DNA of 64,000 nucleotides from assembly GCA_020633205.1 (NCBI GenBank), contig JACKEB010000011.1:1036501-1100500 (forward strand). Reading direction: 5' to 3'. Shown here one piece after another: positions 33,335 through 42,189 of the stretch; the first letter of the stretch is position 1, and every line of letters begins with the position of its first letter. A program made the position numbers and the translations under genes. Below the pieces are notes generated by a model, which worked only from the letters and a program-made list of their open reading frames with translations, was not told the origin of the DNA and did not search any database. The stretch is from Polyangiaceae bacterium. Lineage in GTDB: Bacteria > Myxococcota_A > Polyangia > Polyangiales > Polyangiaceae.

Positions 33335-35706
33335 GTCGATTGGATGCACATCAGGTGGCGGGCAATGGCCTCGTCGCACGCTTCGTCGCCGCGGCGACCA
33401 GCTACCCCAAGCACGCGCTGCTGCTCGTGTTGCTGTTCACCGTTGGGCTTGGCTACTGCGCGCGCAATGTCCGCATCGACAACAACTTCGCTCAATTGTT
33501 TTCCGTGGATGGTGCGGAAGCGGAGCTGCGCGAGAGCTACCGCAAGCAGTTTGGCGCTGACGACGGGCTGTTGCTCGTCGTGTTGTCACCCGAACATCCA
33601 GAAGACCCAAAGTTTGGGACGCTTCTAGCTGAGATCTCGGAGCGCGAAGCGAACAAGGCGGAGATGCGGCGCGTCGACTCCGCCGCGGTCACGCCCGTGA
33701 TCTGGAGCGACGAGTTCGGTTCGACCTTCTTGGCCCCCGCGTTGGGTCCCAACGCGCCGGAGAGGCCTTTCGACGAGCGGGTGAAGACGCTGGACGCGTC
33801 GTTGATCGGCGGCGGCCGACTGATGAGCAGCGACGGCAAGCATTTCGTGATCGCCGCGGAGCTGCGCCCGGAGATCGACTCCTACGAGAAGCTGGTCGGG
33901 CCGGCAGATCAATTCCGCGAGGATGTGGACGAAGCGATCCGTGCCGCCGGTATTCCCGTGCAGCACAGCTACGCGGGGATCCCGTTCACTCGCTTGGGTG
34001 CGATAGCCAGCATGCAGGGCGACCTCTTGAAGCTGGCGCCGCTGACGACCGCCGCACTGGCGCTGCTGTTGTTTGGTTTCTTCCGCCGGGTGCTCGGCGT
34101 GGTGGTGGCGCAGCTGACGATCGGCGTCGCGATCGTGGCGACCGCTGGCGTGATCGGTCTGTGCGGAGACAACCTGAACCAGATCACGATCATCTACCCA
34201 GTGCTGTTGATGGTGGTGACGGTCGCCGCGGCGGTGCACCTCTATCATCGCTTTCAGCACGAGCGCGCGCTGGGGCTCGAGCAGCATGACGCCGCGCGGG
34301 TGGCGAGCCTGCACGTGACCCAGGCGGGGCTCCTCACCAGCGTGACCACCGCGATCGGCTTTGCGTCGCTCGCGATCGCCGATGTGAAGGTGCTCCACGG
34401 TTTTGGACTGTACTTGGCTGCGGGCGTGATGATTTCGTTCCTCGCGGTATCGACCGCGGTGCCCGCTTGCCTGAGTCTGTTCGGCGATCGCATGGTGCGG
34501 CCGCGTTTGGTCAAGGAGGACAAGGCGCTCACGTGGCTTGGGCGCACCACGCAGTGGGTGAGTGAGCCCCGGCGAGCGCGGTACTTCACCGCGGCCGGCG
34601 CGCTGGCGTTCGTCGTGCTGGCGGGAGCGAGCAGTCGCGCGGTGTACGACTATCGCTTGAGCGACAACCTGAACGCGGAGCACCCTATTTCGCGCGGAAA
34701 CAAGCTGCTGGATGAGCGAATGGCAGGCATCGTGCCCGTCGAGCTATCCTTCCGCGGCGCCAAGGGTGACTTCGAGAAGCCGGAGAACCTTGCCCGCCTG
34801 GCGGCGCTCGGACACGACCTCGAGCAGAAGTACCAGATGCCCAAGGCGATCAGCTTGGGCGCGGCGCTCGAGGAGCTGAACTTCCGCGCCACGGGTGAGC
34901 GTGCCGTCCCGAAGCGAGAAGCCGAAGTGAAGCAGCTCTTCGAGTATGCGGGAGCGAGCGATGCTGGTGACTTGCTGCGCGAGCTCGGCAGCGCCGACTG
35001 CAGTCACGTGCGGCTACGCACGAACACTCGGGATGGCGGGGCGCGCTACGTGGTGCAGCTGCAGTCGGAGATCGAGGGGCTGGCAGCGCAGCGCTTCTCC
35101 GGCACCGGAATCGAGGTCGCGATGACGGGCGAGGCGCCCGTCGCGTATCACGGGATGAACAAGCTGAGCCGCGAACTGATGGAGAGCGTGCTCGGAGCCT
35201 TGGCTGCGGTGGTGCTGGTCATTGGCTTGGTGTTCCGCAGCGCGCGTATCGCCCTCGCCAGCATCTTGCCCAATGTGATCCCCACGGTGTGCGTGCTCGC
35301 AGCCTACAGCTTGCGGGGCGCCGTGATCGATCCTCTGCCGGGCGTGGCCTTCTGCATCGGACTCGGCATGAGTGTGGACGACACGGTGCACGTCTTCGCA
35401 AGGTACCGCGAGGAATTGGAGCGCGGCGGCGCTCCGCGTGATGCACTGGTGCGCGCGATGAACGGGCTTGGCGGAGCGCTCGTCACCTCGAGCGTCGTGC
35501 TGGGTGTGGGCTTTTTGGCGTTGACCCTCTCGAGCTTCGACATGAATCGCATGCTGGGTGTGCTCGGGGCGTCGCTGATTGGCCTGGCGTTGCTCTGCGA
35601 TTTGCTCTTCACCCCAGCGCTCCTGAGCCTGTTTCCCCTCACCAGGGCGAAGCAGACCGAGCGCCTCGACGCCGAGTTGCCCTCGACACCGGCTGCAGCG
35701 GAGTGA
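33331..35706 (+). CDS. MMPL/RND-family lipid exporter
   Basis: A 791-residue integral membrane protein with the two-half layout of RND/MMPL exporters: helix 1 near 25-50, a large exterior loop to about 225, five helices, then the same arrangement again (second loop about 445-620). GMSVDDTVHVFARYREE is the charged motif of the second helix bundle. Such proteins export lipids, hopanoids or glycolipids. It begins at ATG 33331 inside the stop of the upstream gene and its stop touches the desaturase start. I infer it moves the pathway product to the periplasm. Confidence 0.92.
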   Translation: MSRLDAHQVAGNGLVARFVAAATSYPKHALLLVLLFTVGLGYCARNVRIDNNFAQLFSVDGAEAELRESYRKQFGADDGLLLVVLSPEHPEDPKFGTLLAEISEREANKAEMRRVDSAAVTPVIWSDEFGSTFLAPALGPNAPERPFDERVKTLDASLIGGGRLMSSDGKHFVIAAELRPEIDSYEKLVGPADQFREDVDEAIRAAGIPVQHSYAGIPFTRLGAIASMQGDLLKLAPLTTAALALLLFGFFRRVLGVVVAQLTIGVAIVATAGVIGLCGDNLNQITIIYPVLLMVVTVAAAVHLYHRFQHERALGLEQHDAARVASLHVTQAGLLTSVTTAIGFASLAIADVKVLHGFGLYLAAGVMISFLAVSTAVPACLSLFGDRMVRPRLVKEDKALTWLGRTTQWVSEPRRARYFTAAGALAFVVLAGASSRAVYDYRLSDNLNAEHPISRGNKLLDERMAGIVPVELSFRGAKGDFEKPENLARLAALGHDLEQKYQMPKAISLGAALEELNFRATGERAVPKREAEVKQLFEYAGASDAGDLLRELGSADCSHVRLRTNTRDGGARYVVQLQSEIEGLAAQRFSGTGIEVAMTGEAPVAYHGMNKLSRELMESVLGALAAVVLVIGLVFRSARIALASILPNVIPTVCVLAAYSLRGAVIDPLPGVAFCIGLGMSVDDTVHVFARYREELERGGAPRDALVRAMNGLGGALVTSSVVLGVGFLALTLSSFDMNRMLGVLGASLIGLALLCDLLFTPALLSLFPLTRAKQTERLDAELPSTPAAAE

Positions 35707-35708
35707 GC

Positions 35709-36749
35709 ATGCAGACGTACTCTCCTGCACCCGTGGAGGCGGCGCTGTGGTCACGCCCAGCAAGCGACCCGCCGCCGCCTCATGGCACCGATTGGCCCGC
35801 GCGCGCCGGGTTCAGTGGCGTTGGGGTGTGGCCGGCGGCGGTCGCTGGGGTCTACCTGGGGGTCTCGCTCGGTGCGCTGTTGTGGCTGTGGCTCTGGCCG
35901 GCGCACACAGCGCGAGCCGGCTTGGGGGTGCACTGGGGCTTCTTTGCGCTGTTCCTCGGGGTAATGACCTATTGGGTCGCGCTCGGTGTGACCCTGGTTT
36001 ACCACCGCGTGCTGACTCACCGCGCGGCGAAGCTCAGCCGCTGGGTTGCCTACCCGCTGGTGACGATAGCCTTGCCTGCTGGGACCCCGGTGCAGTGGGT
36101 TGGCAACCACCGCCACCATCACGCGGTGACGGACGCACCGGCAGATGCGCATTCCCCGCGGCAATACGGGATGTGGGTCGCGCACGCCGGCTGGTACATC
36201 TACACAAGTCGCCTGCTGTGGTGTGTGCTGTACAGTTTCGCTGGGCCGCTGCGCATGCTGTTCGATGCCTTCTGGCGACCCCAGACCAATCAGGAGCACG
36301 TGCGCCTGGCGCGGGACATCGAGGCCGACGGCTACTATCGTTGGCTTGGCCGCCCGACGCCGTACGCAGCGCTAGTGATCGGCCATGTGGTGGTCACTTG
36401 GCTCTTCGTCTACGCCCTGTGGGGTGCCTGGGCGCTGCCGTTCCTGTACCTCACCCAGCTCACGTATTACATCGCGGGCGATGGTGTGAATTCGGTCCTG
36501 CATCGCTTCGGTGCGCAGCCGTTCGATACCGGCGACGACAGCACCAACGCTTGGTGGCTCGCTCCGCTGACGTTGGGCGAAGCTTGGCACAACAATCACC
36601 ACGCGTTTCCGCGCTCTATCAAGAGCGGTCTGCTCCCGTTTCAAGTTGATTTGGCCTACGCGACCTGTCGCTTGCTCGCGCTGTTCGGCCTGGCGCGCGA
36701 CTTGTGGTTGCCAACTCAGCGCGACGTGCAGGCGCGGCTCAGGCGTTAG
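35709..36749 (+). CDS. Acyl-CoA-type fatty acid desaturase
   Basis: A 346-residue membrane desaturase with all three His boxes: HRVLTHR (HxxxxH), NHRHHHAV (HxxHH) and HNNHHAFP (HxxHH), plus an asparagine/histidine GVNSVLHRFG segment near the second helix pair. It is of the delta-9 acyl-lipid/acyl-CoA type (stearoyl-CoA desaturase-like), introducing a double bond in a saturated acyl chain. GGAG at 35700-35703 favours ATG 35709; GTG 35703 inside the MMPL stop is an alternative. It closes the lipid cluster. Confidence 0.92.
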   Translation: MQTYSPAPVEAALWSRPASDPPPPHGTDWPARAGFSGVGVWPAAVAGVYLGVSLGALLWLWLWPAHTARAGLGVHWGFFALFLGVMTYWVALGVTLVYHRVLTHRAAKLSRWVAYPLVTIALPAGTPVQWVGNHRHHHAVTDAPADAHSPRQYGMWVAHAGWYIYTSRLLWCVLYSFAGPLRMLFDAFWRPQTNQEHVRLARDIEADGYYRWLGRPTPYAALVIGHVVVTWLFVYALWGAWALPFLYLTQLTYYIAGDGVNSVLHRFGAQPFDTGDDSTNAWWLAPLTLGEAWHNNHHAFPRSIKSGLLPFQVDLAYATCRLLALFGLARDLWLPTQRDVQARLRR

Positions 36750-36841
36750 GACGGGTTTGGAGCGAGTAGGACCCTGCATGCCTCTGTCCCTGATGGCGGA
36801 CGGGTACCTGGTGCCGGTCGACTTCCACGAGGAACTAAACG

Positions 36842-37315
36842 GTGGTTCAGGTGGGGGATTGGGGGGGAGAGGAGCCGTGTACAGCCCCCATCGACCCCAT
36901 GAGTTCGCTACCCCGCGGATTCAGCCGGTTCATCAACGGTCGGTCCGAGAGGTACCGGCCAAGCGTGCTGGCGGTGTATCCTGATCTCAGCGAAGCAGGA
37001 CCCCCCGGCTACGAGCTCCGGCTCTCGAATCACCAGCGAACCTCCACACGGATCCGCTTCACGACACCGCTAGGGGCAGACACCTGCATCACCCGTCTCG
37101 CAGCACACGCGCACGACGACGGCGGGAGAGCCGGTGAGCCCTACTGGTTCAAGCTGCACGTCACCGACTACGTTGAAGCCACCGAAGGCAATGAAGGCAA
37201 GCTCTCTGGTGAGCTGAGCTTCGGTTGGGCGCCTCTGAACGGGGTCGGCGGAACGCTGAAGGATCTGCCCGTGAGGATCGGAAAGCGCGGCGTGCCGATG
37301 CGCCGCTGCGAGTAG
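36842..37315 (+). CDS. Hypothetical protein, possibly the 3' part of a split gene
   Basis: A 157-codon frame with normal G/C-rich codon use, no signal peptide and no recognised family. GTG 36842 or ATG 36899 could start it. A different frame from ATG 36778 (MPLSLMADGYLVPVDFHEEL) runs up to a 7-G tract at 36861-36867, where a one-base shift would join both. I cannot tell if this is one frameshifted gene, a slippery start or two unrelated frames. Confidence 0.5.
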   Translation: MVQVGDWGGEEPCTAPIDPMSSLPRGFSRFINGRSERYRPSVLAVYPDLSEAGPPGYELRLSNHQRTSTRIRFTTPLGADTCITRLAAHAHDDGGRAGEPYWFKLHVTDYVEATEGNEGKLSGELSFGWAPLNGVGGTLKDLPVRIGKRGVPMRRCE

Positions 37316-37346
37316 GCAGCTGTCGCCATATGCCGGGTGGCGTAGG

Positions 37347-37718
37347 TCATCCCGAGCGTCGCTTGCGCTTGGTCGCTGCGCCATAGCTCTTCCCTGCGGC
37401 CTTGAGCCGCTTATTCGGCGGCGCTGGCGACTCTGCGAGGGCCTGCATCTTGGCGATCTCAGCTCCTGAGAGCTTGAGCGGCTGAGGATTCAGAGCCCAT
37501 TCGAGGGCGGTCAGGGTTGGACTCGATAATTCAATCACGGTCTCCGACGTCTCCGGGTCCACGACGACCACGCGGCGCCCACGCTTCGCTTCGGTTACGG
37601 CCTTGAGAAACAGGGCGAGTGCTTCGTCGATCAATTGGCTACGGCTCAGACCCAGCTCTTCGGCCGCTTTGAGCACCGCGTTGCCACGAGAATCAGGAAT
37701 CGTCGCTTCGAGTCGCAT
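37347..37718 (-). CDS. Ribbon-helix-helix-type regulator
   Basis: A 123-residue protein beginning MRLEATIPDSRGNAVLKAAE, a short beta strand followed by helices (LGLSRSQLIDEALALFLKAV), the ribbon-helix-helix DNA-binding layout found in CopG/Arc-like repressors and antitoxins. A basic Lys/Arg-rich tail follows. No toxin gene adjoins it. A perfect dyad, CCCTCA-N4-TGAGGG, sits directly upstream (37719-37734), so it likely represses its own promoter. ATG 37718 is adjacent to that dyad. Confidence 0.78.
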   Translation of the reverse strand: MRLEATIPDSRGNAVLKAAEELGLSRSQLIDEALALFLKAVTEAKRGRRVVVVDPETSETVIELSSPTLTALEWALNPQPLKLSGAEIAKMQALAESPAPPNKRLKAAGKSYGAATKRKRRSG

Positions 37719-37734
37719 CCCTCAATTATGAGGG
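37719..37734. promoter_or_regulatory. Palindrome at the start of the RHH gene
   Basis: CCCTCA (37719-37724) and TGAGGG (37729-37734) with a 4-bp AT spacer, right next to the start codon at 37718. Ribbon-helix-helix repressors bind such dyads, so autorepression is likely. Confidence 0.6.
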
Positions 37735-37806
37735 AAATATTCGGGATGGCAATCTGTCGGTTCCAAGCCCCGTTTGGAGGCTGCGTGGTGGTGTATCCTC
37801 CGCTGC

Positions 37807-39378
37807 GTGAGCTACGACGTCGCGCTGTTCGCCAAGCTGAGCTTTCCCGCTCGTAAACGCCAACTTTGGGAGGCGGCCTCCGCCAATGAGCTGCTCGCTG
37901 GTGGAAAGTGGCCAAAGCCGCTCGCGCCGCCGCACCCGGAGCTGTTTGGGGAACGCAGCGTGGCGGAGGCGCTGGCTTGGCTCGCGTCGGGTGAGACATC
38001 GCTGTTCTTCGTCAGCGAGTTCGTTTCCTCGAAGATACACTGGCGCGGCGTTCTCGAAGCGGGCCAGGTCGCTGAGTTTGGCGCAGGGATCTTCGCGTTG
38101 ATGCGCGGCGCGGGGAAGTTTGGCGGCTTTGGTGACGGGGGCCTGGTCACGTTGGAGCACGGGCCTGACCCTTGGGGGCTCGAGGCTGTGCTCTCGGGGG
38201 ATGGCTTCGGCCTGAAGCGTGTAGAAGTGGCGAGAGTGAAGCTCTGGTGGCGGCTCCCCCAGGTGATGCAAGCGCAGGAAGACGCTGTTGCCGCGGAGAA
38301 ACGCAAGGCCCCCACCGGTGGCCTGAGCAAGACACTGGGCAAAGCCGCGCTGAAAGACTTCGATCAGGCGCTGCGCGAAGTGAGTGAGGTCGACGAAGCG
38401 CTGCTGCGCAAGGTCACCGCGAAGGATCACTACGAGGTGCTGACCAGTCGAGGCGGTCAGCGCACCCTTGCGAAACTGTTCCCAAAGCGCGCCGCCCTGC
38501 TCGAGGCGCTCTCAAAAGGCAGCAGCCTCGTGTTCGATCAAACAGAGCTGCAGCTAATGACGCTGGAGCTATACGGAGATCTGCTGCGCGACGCCGCCTA
38601 TCCACTGCTCCGTCGCTGGGTCAGTCGCGCCAGGCGCTATGACGCTGGCCTGCAGAGCGCCCTGAGGGGGCTGTCGTTCAGTAGCGACCCAGAAGATGCG
38701 AAGCTCATCCTCGGCAGCTTGAAGCGCTTCGCCCCCGCCAAACCAAAGGGTACGCGAATGAGCGCCGAGGATGAGTACCTGTTCTCCGCGGGCGCAGTGA
38801 GCCTTGGGCGACTCGAGACCCCGAGGCTAGACCGACTGATCCTCGAGGAATTGAAGCCGCTGGCAAAGCTGAAGCAAGTGAGCTTTGCGGAGCTGGCCTT
38901 CGCCGAGCTCCTTTGCCTTTCGCTGCTGACCCACAAGGACGTCGAAGTTTGGCCCGCGCTTGGCAAGCTCGCCGGCAGCGCGAAGTCCGAGGACCTAGCG
39001 CGTATCCTTGGGGAATATGCCTCGAAATGCCAAGTGGCCGAGGCGGCAGAAGCGTATCTGCCGCGTGCGATCAAAGCGGGCTACGCCGAGCACGTGGCTC
39101 AGGCGGTGCTGCACCTGGAGCACGGCCACGCCACGTTTACTGAAGCGACGGCAGGGTTCGACGAAGAGCAACGCACCGAGTGGGAGCTCGTGCTGTGTCA
39201 CTCGTTGAGCCAGCGTGACGACCTGGAGCAGCTGATCGCGACCGAGCCGCGCTGGCTCGCGCTGGTCGAGCGCCTAGCGAAGCTCTCGCCAGAGATCACC
39301 GAAGGACGCGCCCAGCTGATGGCCGCCAAGGTGCTGGAGCGCCTGCCATCGACCAAACCTCGAAAGAGGCGCAGGTGA
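37807..39378 (+). CDS. Large protein of unknown function
   Basis: A 523-residue protein with no signal peptide or membrane helix. It starts at GTG 37807 (VSYDVALFAKLSFPARKRQL). The N-terminal 180 residues are mixed alpha/beta; the rest is Leu/Ala/Glu-rich helical and repeat-like, with units such as LQLMTLELYGDLLRDAAYPLL, suggesting a HEAT/ARM-type or TPR solenoid, and ends in a basic KPRKRRR tail. I do not recognise a family. It is transcribed with no close neighbour upstream; the PGM1-like gene follows 94 bp later. Confidence 0.78.
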   Translation: MSYDVALFAKLSFPARKRQLWEAASANELLAGGKWPKPLAPPHPELFGERSVAEALAWLASGETSLFFVSEFVSSKIHWRGVLEAGQVAEFGAGIFALMRGAGKFGGFGDGGLVTLEHGPDPWGLEAVLSGDGFGLKRVEVARVKLWWRLPQVMQAQEDAVAAEKRKAPTGGLSKTLGKAALKDFDQALREVSEVDEALLRKVTAKDHYEVLTSRGGQRTLAKLFPKRAALLEALSKGSSLVFDQTELQLMTLELYGDLLRDAAYPLLRRWVSRARRYDAGLQSALRGLSFSSDPEDAKLILGSLKRFAPAKPKGTRMSAEDEYLFSAGAVSLGRLETPRLDRLILEELKPLAKLKQVSFAELAFAELLCLSLLTHKDVEVWPALGKLAGSAKSEDLARILGEYASKCQVAEAAEAYLPRAIKAGYAEHVAQAVLHLEHGHATFTEATAGFDEEQRTEWELVLCHSLSQRDDLEQLIATEPRWLALVERLAKLSPEITEGRAQLMAAKVLERLPSTKPRKRRR

Positions 39379-39472
39379 GAAGTCTGCCCACATCGTGCGC
39401 TTGAACCGAGCTGAAAGCCCTCGGCTTTTCCAGCATAGAAACCCGAACGGCTTTGCTATGGTGGAAGGCTGC

Positions 39473-41194
39473 ATGGGGGCGAGACCGAAGGCAGGCAGGG
39501 CAAACAACAAGAAACCAGCCGCTAAGGCTCCGGCCAAGCGAGGGGAGAAGGCCAAGCCGAGGCCCAAGCCAGCCGACAAAGCCAAGGCACCGTCGCGCAA
39601 GGGCAAGACTCGCGAAGGTGCTCTGCATTCTCATGTGGAAAAATATCAGGCCGCCCGAGTTGGTGGCTTGAGCCCAGACTTCGAGCGGCGGTTTGGCGAG
39701 CTGCAACAGACCCTGGCCGAGCGCTGGCTTACCGTGCACGACTGGGGCAGCGGTCCTCGTGACATCGTGGTGGTGCCGTCTCTGAGTCTCGACGGCTTTC
39801 AGCTGGATACGATCAAGGGCGTGATCCACTACGAGGAGCGGATGCTCTTCACCCTCGGGCTCCTGCGGCACCCCGAGGCCCATATGGTGTTCGTTAGCTC
39901 GCTGCCGATTCACCCCGCGGTTATTGATTACCACATGGGATTGGTTGGCGGCATTCCCTCGGCGCACGCCCGCGCGCGGCTCACCATGTTGTCTACCTAC
40001 GACTCCACGCCGCTTCCCCTCACCCAAAAAATCCTCTCCCGTCCGCGCATGATGGAGCGCATTCGTCAGGTGATTCATCCTGGGCGTGCCCACCTCACCG
40101 CGTTTGCCGTCTCGGACGCGGAGCGCGAGCTGGCCGTGCGGCTCGGGATACCGCTCTACGGCGTCGACCCGAAGTTGCTTTGGCTTGGGACCAAGAGCGG
40201 CTCCCGCAGCATCTTCAAGGAGGCGGGGATCTCCTTGGCGCCCGGGGAAGAGAACCTGCACTCTCAGGAAGAAGTCGCCGAGGCGGTCTCGCGTGTCTGG
40301 GAAGAGCACCCGACTACACGTCGGGTGATGGTGAAGCTGAACGACGGCTTCAGCGGCGAAGGTAATGCGACGCTGAGCCTCCAGGAGCTGGGCCACGTGA
40401 AGCCCAAGCGCAGTGGTGGCGCGAGTCACAAGGAGCGCGCGCACGCAGTGGGCGAAGCGCTGGAACGGCTCACGTTCGTCAGCGCCAACGAAACCTGGCC
40501 GCGTTTCCTCTCGGCACTGGAGCGGATTGGCGGCGTCGTCGAAGGCTACGTGGAGGGACGCCACAAGAAGAGCCCCAGCGTGCAGTTGCGCATCGACCCC
40601 AAGGGCGATCTCGAGGTGATGAGCAGTCACGACCAGCAGCTGGCGGTCGACGGTCAGACGTACCTCGGCTGCATCTTTCCCGCGAGCGAGGCGTACCGTC
40701 TCGGGATCCAGAAGGACGCGCTCAAGGTGGGCGCGGTGTTGCGCGAGCGCGGCGTGGTGGGGCGCGTGGCCGTGGACTTCGTCACAGTCGAGACCGAGCC
40801 GGGTCGCTGGAAGCACTACGCGATCGAGATCAACCTACGCATGACTGGCACGACGCATCCGTTCATGCTGCTCAAGCTCGCCAACGACGGTGACTACGAT
40901 CAGAAGAGTGGGCTCTATCTCACGCCTAGTGGAGAGCCTCGCTACTACGTCTCGACCGACAACCTGACGTCACCAGCGTACGTGGGGCTCCTACCTCCGG
41001 ATTTGTTAGACATCGCATCGAAGCACAAGCTCCATTTCGAGCCGGGGCAAGCGACCGGAGCGATCTTCCACTTGCTTGGCGCGCTGTCGCAATTTGGAAA
41101 GCTCGGCATGACTTGCGTCGGCCGCACGCCGTCAGAAGCAGAAAGTTGGGCGGAGCGTGTGCGCTCAGTGCTCGACGCCGAGACGCGCGGTTAG
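39473..41194 (+). CDS. PGM1-type peptide ligase (ATP-grasp) protein
   Basis: A 573-residue protein. GGAAGG upstream favours ATG 39473 over ATG 39458. Residues 1-60 are a Lys/Ala/Pro-rich, unstructured tail. The middle and C-terminus have ATP-grasp features: RRVMVKLNDGFSGEG, GGVVEGYVEGR, VAVDFVTVET and EINLRMTGTTHP, with the Glu/Asn metal ligands. It matches the PGM1 peptide-ligase group, whose founding member joins peptide chains in pheganomycin biosynthesis. An aspartoacylase-like gene follows, so it may make or remove an amide-linked compound. Confidence 0.85.
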   Translation: MGARPKAGRANNKKPAAKAPAKRGEKAKPRPKPADKAKAPSRKGKTREGALHSHVEKYQAARVGGLSPDFERRFGELQQTLAERWLTVHDWGSGPRDIVVVPSLSLDGFQLDTIKGVIHYEERMLFTLGLLRHPEAHMVFVSSLPIHPAVIDYHMGLVGGIPSAHARARLTMLSTYDSTPLPLTQKILSRPRMMERIRQVIHPGRAHLTAFAVSDAERELAVRLGIPLYGVDPKLLWLGTKSGSRSIFKEAGISLAPGEENLHSQEEVAEAVSRVWEEHPTTRRVMVKLNDGFSGEGNATLSLQELGHVKPKRSGGASHKERAHAVGEALERLTFVSANETWPRFLSALERIGGVVEGYVEGRHKKSPSVQLRIDPKGDLEVMSSHDQQLAVDGQTYLGCIFPASEAYRLGIQKDALKVGAVLRERGVVGRVAVDFVTVETEPGRWKHYAIEINLRMTGTTHPFMLLKLANDGDYDQKSGLYLTPSGEPRYYVSTDNLTSPAYVGLLPPDLLDIASKHKLHFEPGQATGAIFHLLGALSQFGKLGMTCVGRTPSEAESWAERVRSVLDAETRG

Positions 41195-41267
41195 CGCTCA
41201 CGCACACGGCACGCTCCGACGTGCGCGGTGGTTCTGCGTCGAGGCCGAACGCAACGTGTGACGTCGC

Positions 41268-42185
41268 GTGCTCCGTGCTAGATCGCTGACTTCCCCACTC
41301 GAGGCTCCCTTGTTTCGTCCCCACCCCACAATCTCCGATGCTTGGATCCTGAGTCGCTCCGGCGAGCTCGAGCCGCCGGTCACCGTTGTGCTCGCAGCCT
41401 TGCACGGCAACGAACGCTGCGGCGTCGCCGCGATCGAGAGCGTGCGTCGTGACCCATCTCCATTCGTGGAGCGGCAGCTCTCTGGGAGCGTGGTGTTCGT
41501 GCATGGTAACCCGCGTGCCACCGAACAGCGCCGGCGCTACACGGACGGCGGTACGGATATCAATCGCTTGTTTTCGTACGGATACGTAGAGAGCTTGGCT
41601 CGTGAAGCCTGGACGTACGAGCACGAGCGAGCGCTAGAACTCAAGCCACTGGTGACCGGTGCAGACGCGCTGCTCGACATCCACTCGGCGAGTCAGCCGA
41701 CGCCGCCGTTCGTCATCTGCGATGGCTCAAAGGAGGCGGTGCGTCTGGGTGCAGCCACAGGCTTCAAGGTGACCTACGGTTGGGACGGGCCCGGGATGTT
41801 GATGGACCAAGTCAGCATCGGTTCGCTCGTCTCCCAAGGCAAGCCTGCGGTCTCTGTCGAGTGCGGGCAACACGAGGCGCCGAGCACCATGGAGTATGCT
41901 CACGCCGTCCTCGACAGTTTCCTGGTGGCAATTGGGTCACTCGCCGGGGAGCTACCGCCGAGCGAGGCCGAAGTGTTCAGGCTGTTCGCGCGCGTTGTGA
42001 AGCCGACTCATGACTTCGAGCTGGCCCGTGATTTCGCGAGCTTCGAGCGACTGGGCGCTGGGGAGAGCCTCGGGTCTGGTCCTGGCTTGACCATCGTGAT
42101 CGAACGCGAGGCGTATCTGCTTCTGCCGACGCCCAGCGCCGAACGCGGTGAAGATATCGTCTACCTGGCAGAGCGCGTGAGCTGA
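41268..42185 (+). CDS. Succinylglutamate desuccinylase/aspartoacylase family amidohydrolase
   Basis: A 305-residue zinc carboxypeptidase-fold enzyme of the AstE/AspA family. Zinc ligands are His46 and Glu49 (LHGNER) and His139 (DIHSAS), and the catalytic Glu lies in VECGQHEAPST; TDGGTDINRLF matches the substrate-carboxylate region. Such enzymes hydrolyse N-acyl amino acids. The start is GTG 41268, with a TTG further in, as no ATG is available. It follows the ATP-grasp ligase after 73 bp in the same direction, a ligase-hydrolase neighbourhood that may share substrates. Confidence 0.87.
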   Translation: MLRARSLTSPLEAPLFRPHPTISDAWILSRSGELEPPVTVVLAALHGNERCGVAAIESVRRDPSPFVERQLSGSVVFVHGNPRATEQRRRYTDGGTDINRLFSYGYVESLAREAWTYEHERALELKPLVTGADALLDIHSASQPTPPFVICDGSKEAVRLGAATGFKVTYGWDGPGMLMDQVSIGSLVSQGKPAVSVECGQHEAPSTMEYAHAVLDSFLVAIGSLAGELPPSEAEVFRLFARVVKPTHDFELARDFASFERLGAGESLGSGPGLTIVIEREAYLLLPTPSAERGEDIVYLAERVS

Positions 42186-42189
42186 GCCC

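Noticed and set aside
37347..37718. Toxin-antitoxin module
   Set aside because: A ribbon-helix-helix protein is present, but neither neighbour resembles a toxin.
39296..40816. Minus-strand open frame of 506 codons
   Set aside because: It lies opposite the PGM1-like ligase, whose motifs are clear; an antisense shadow.
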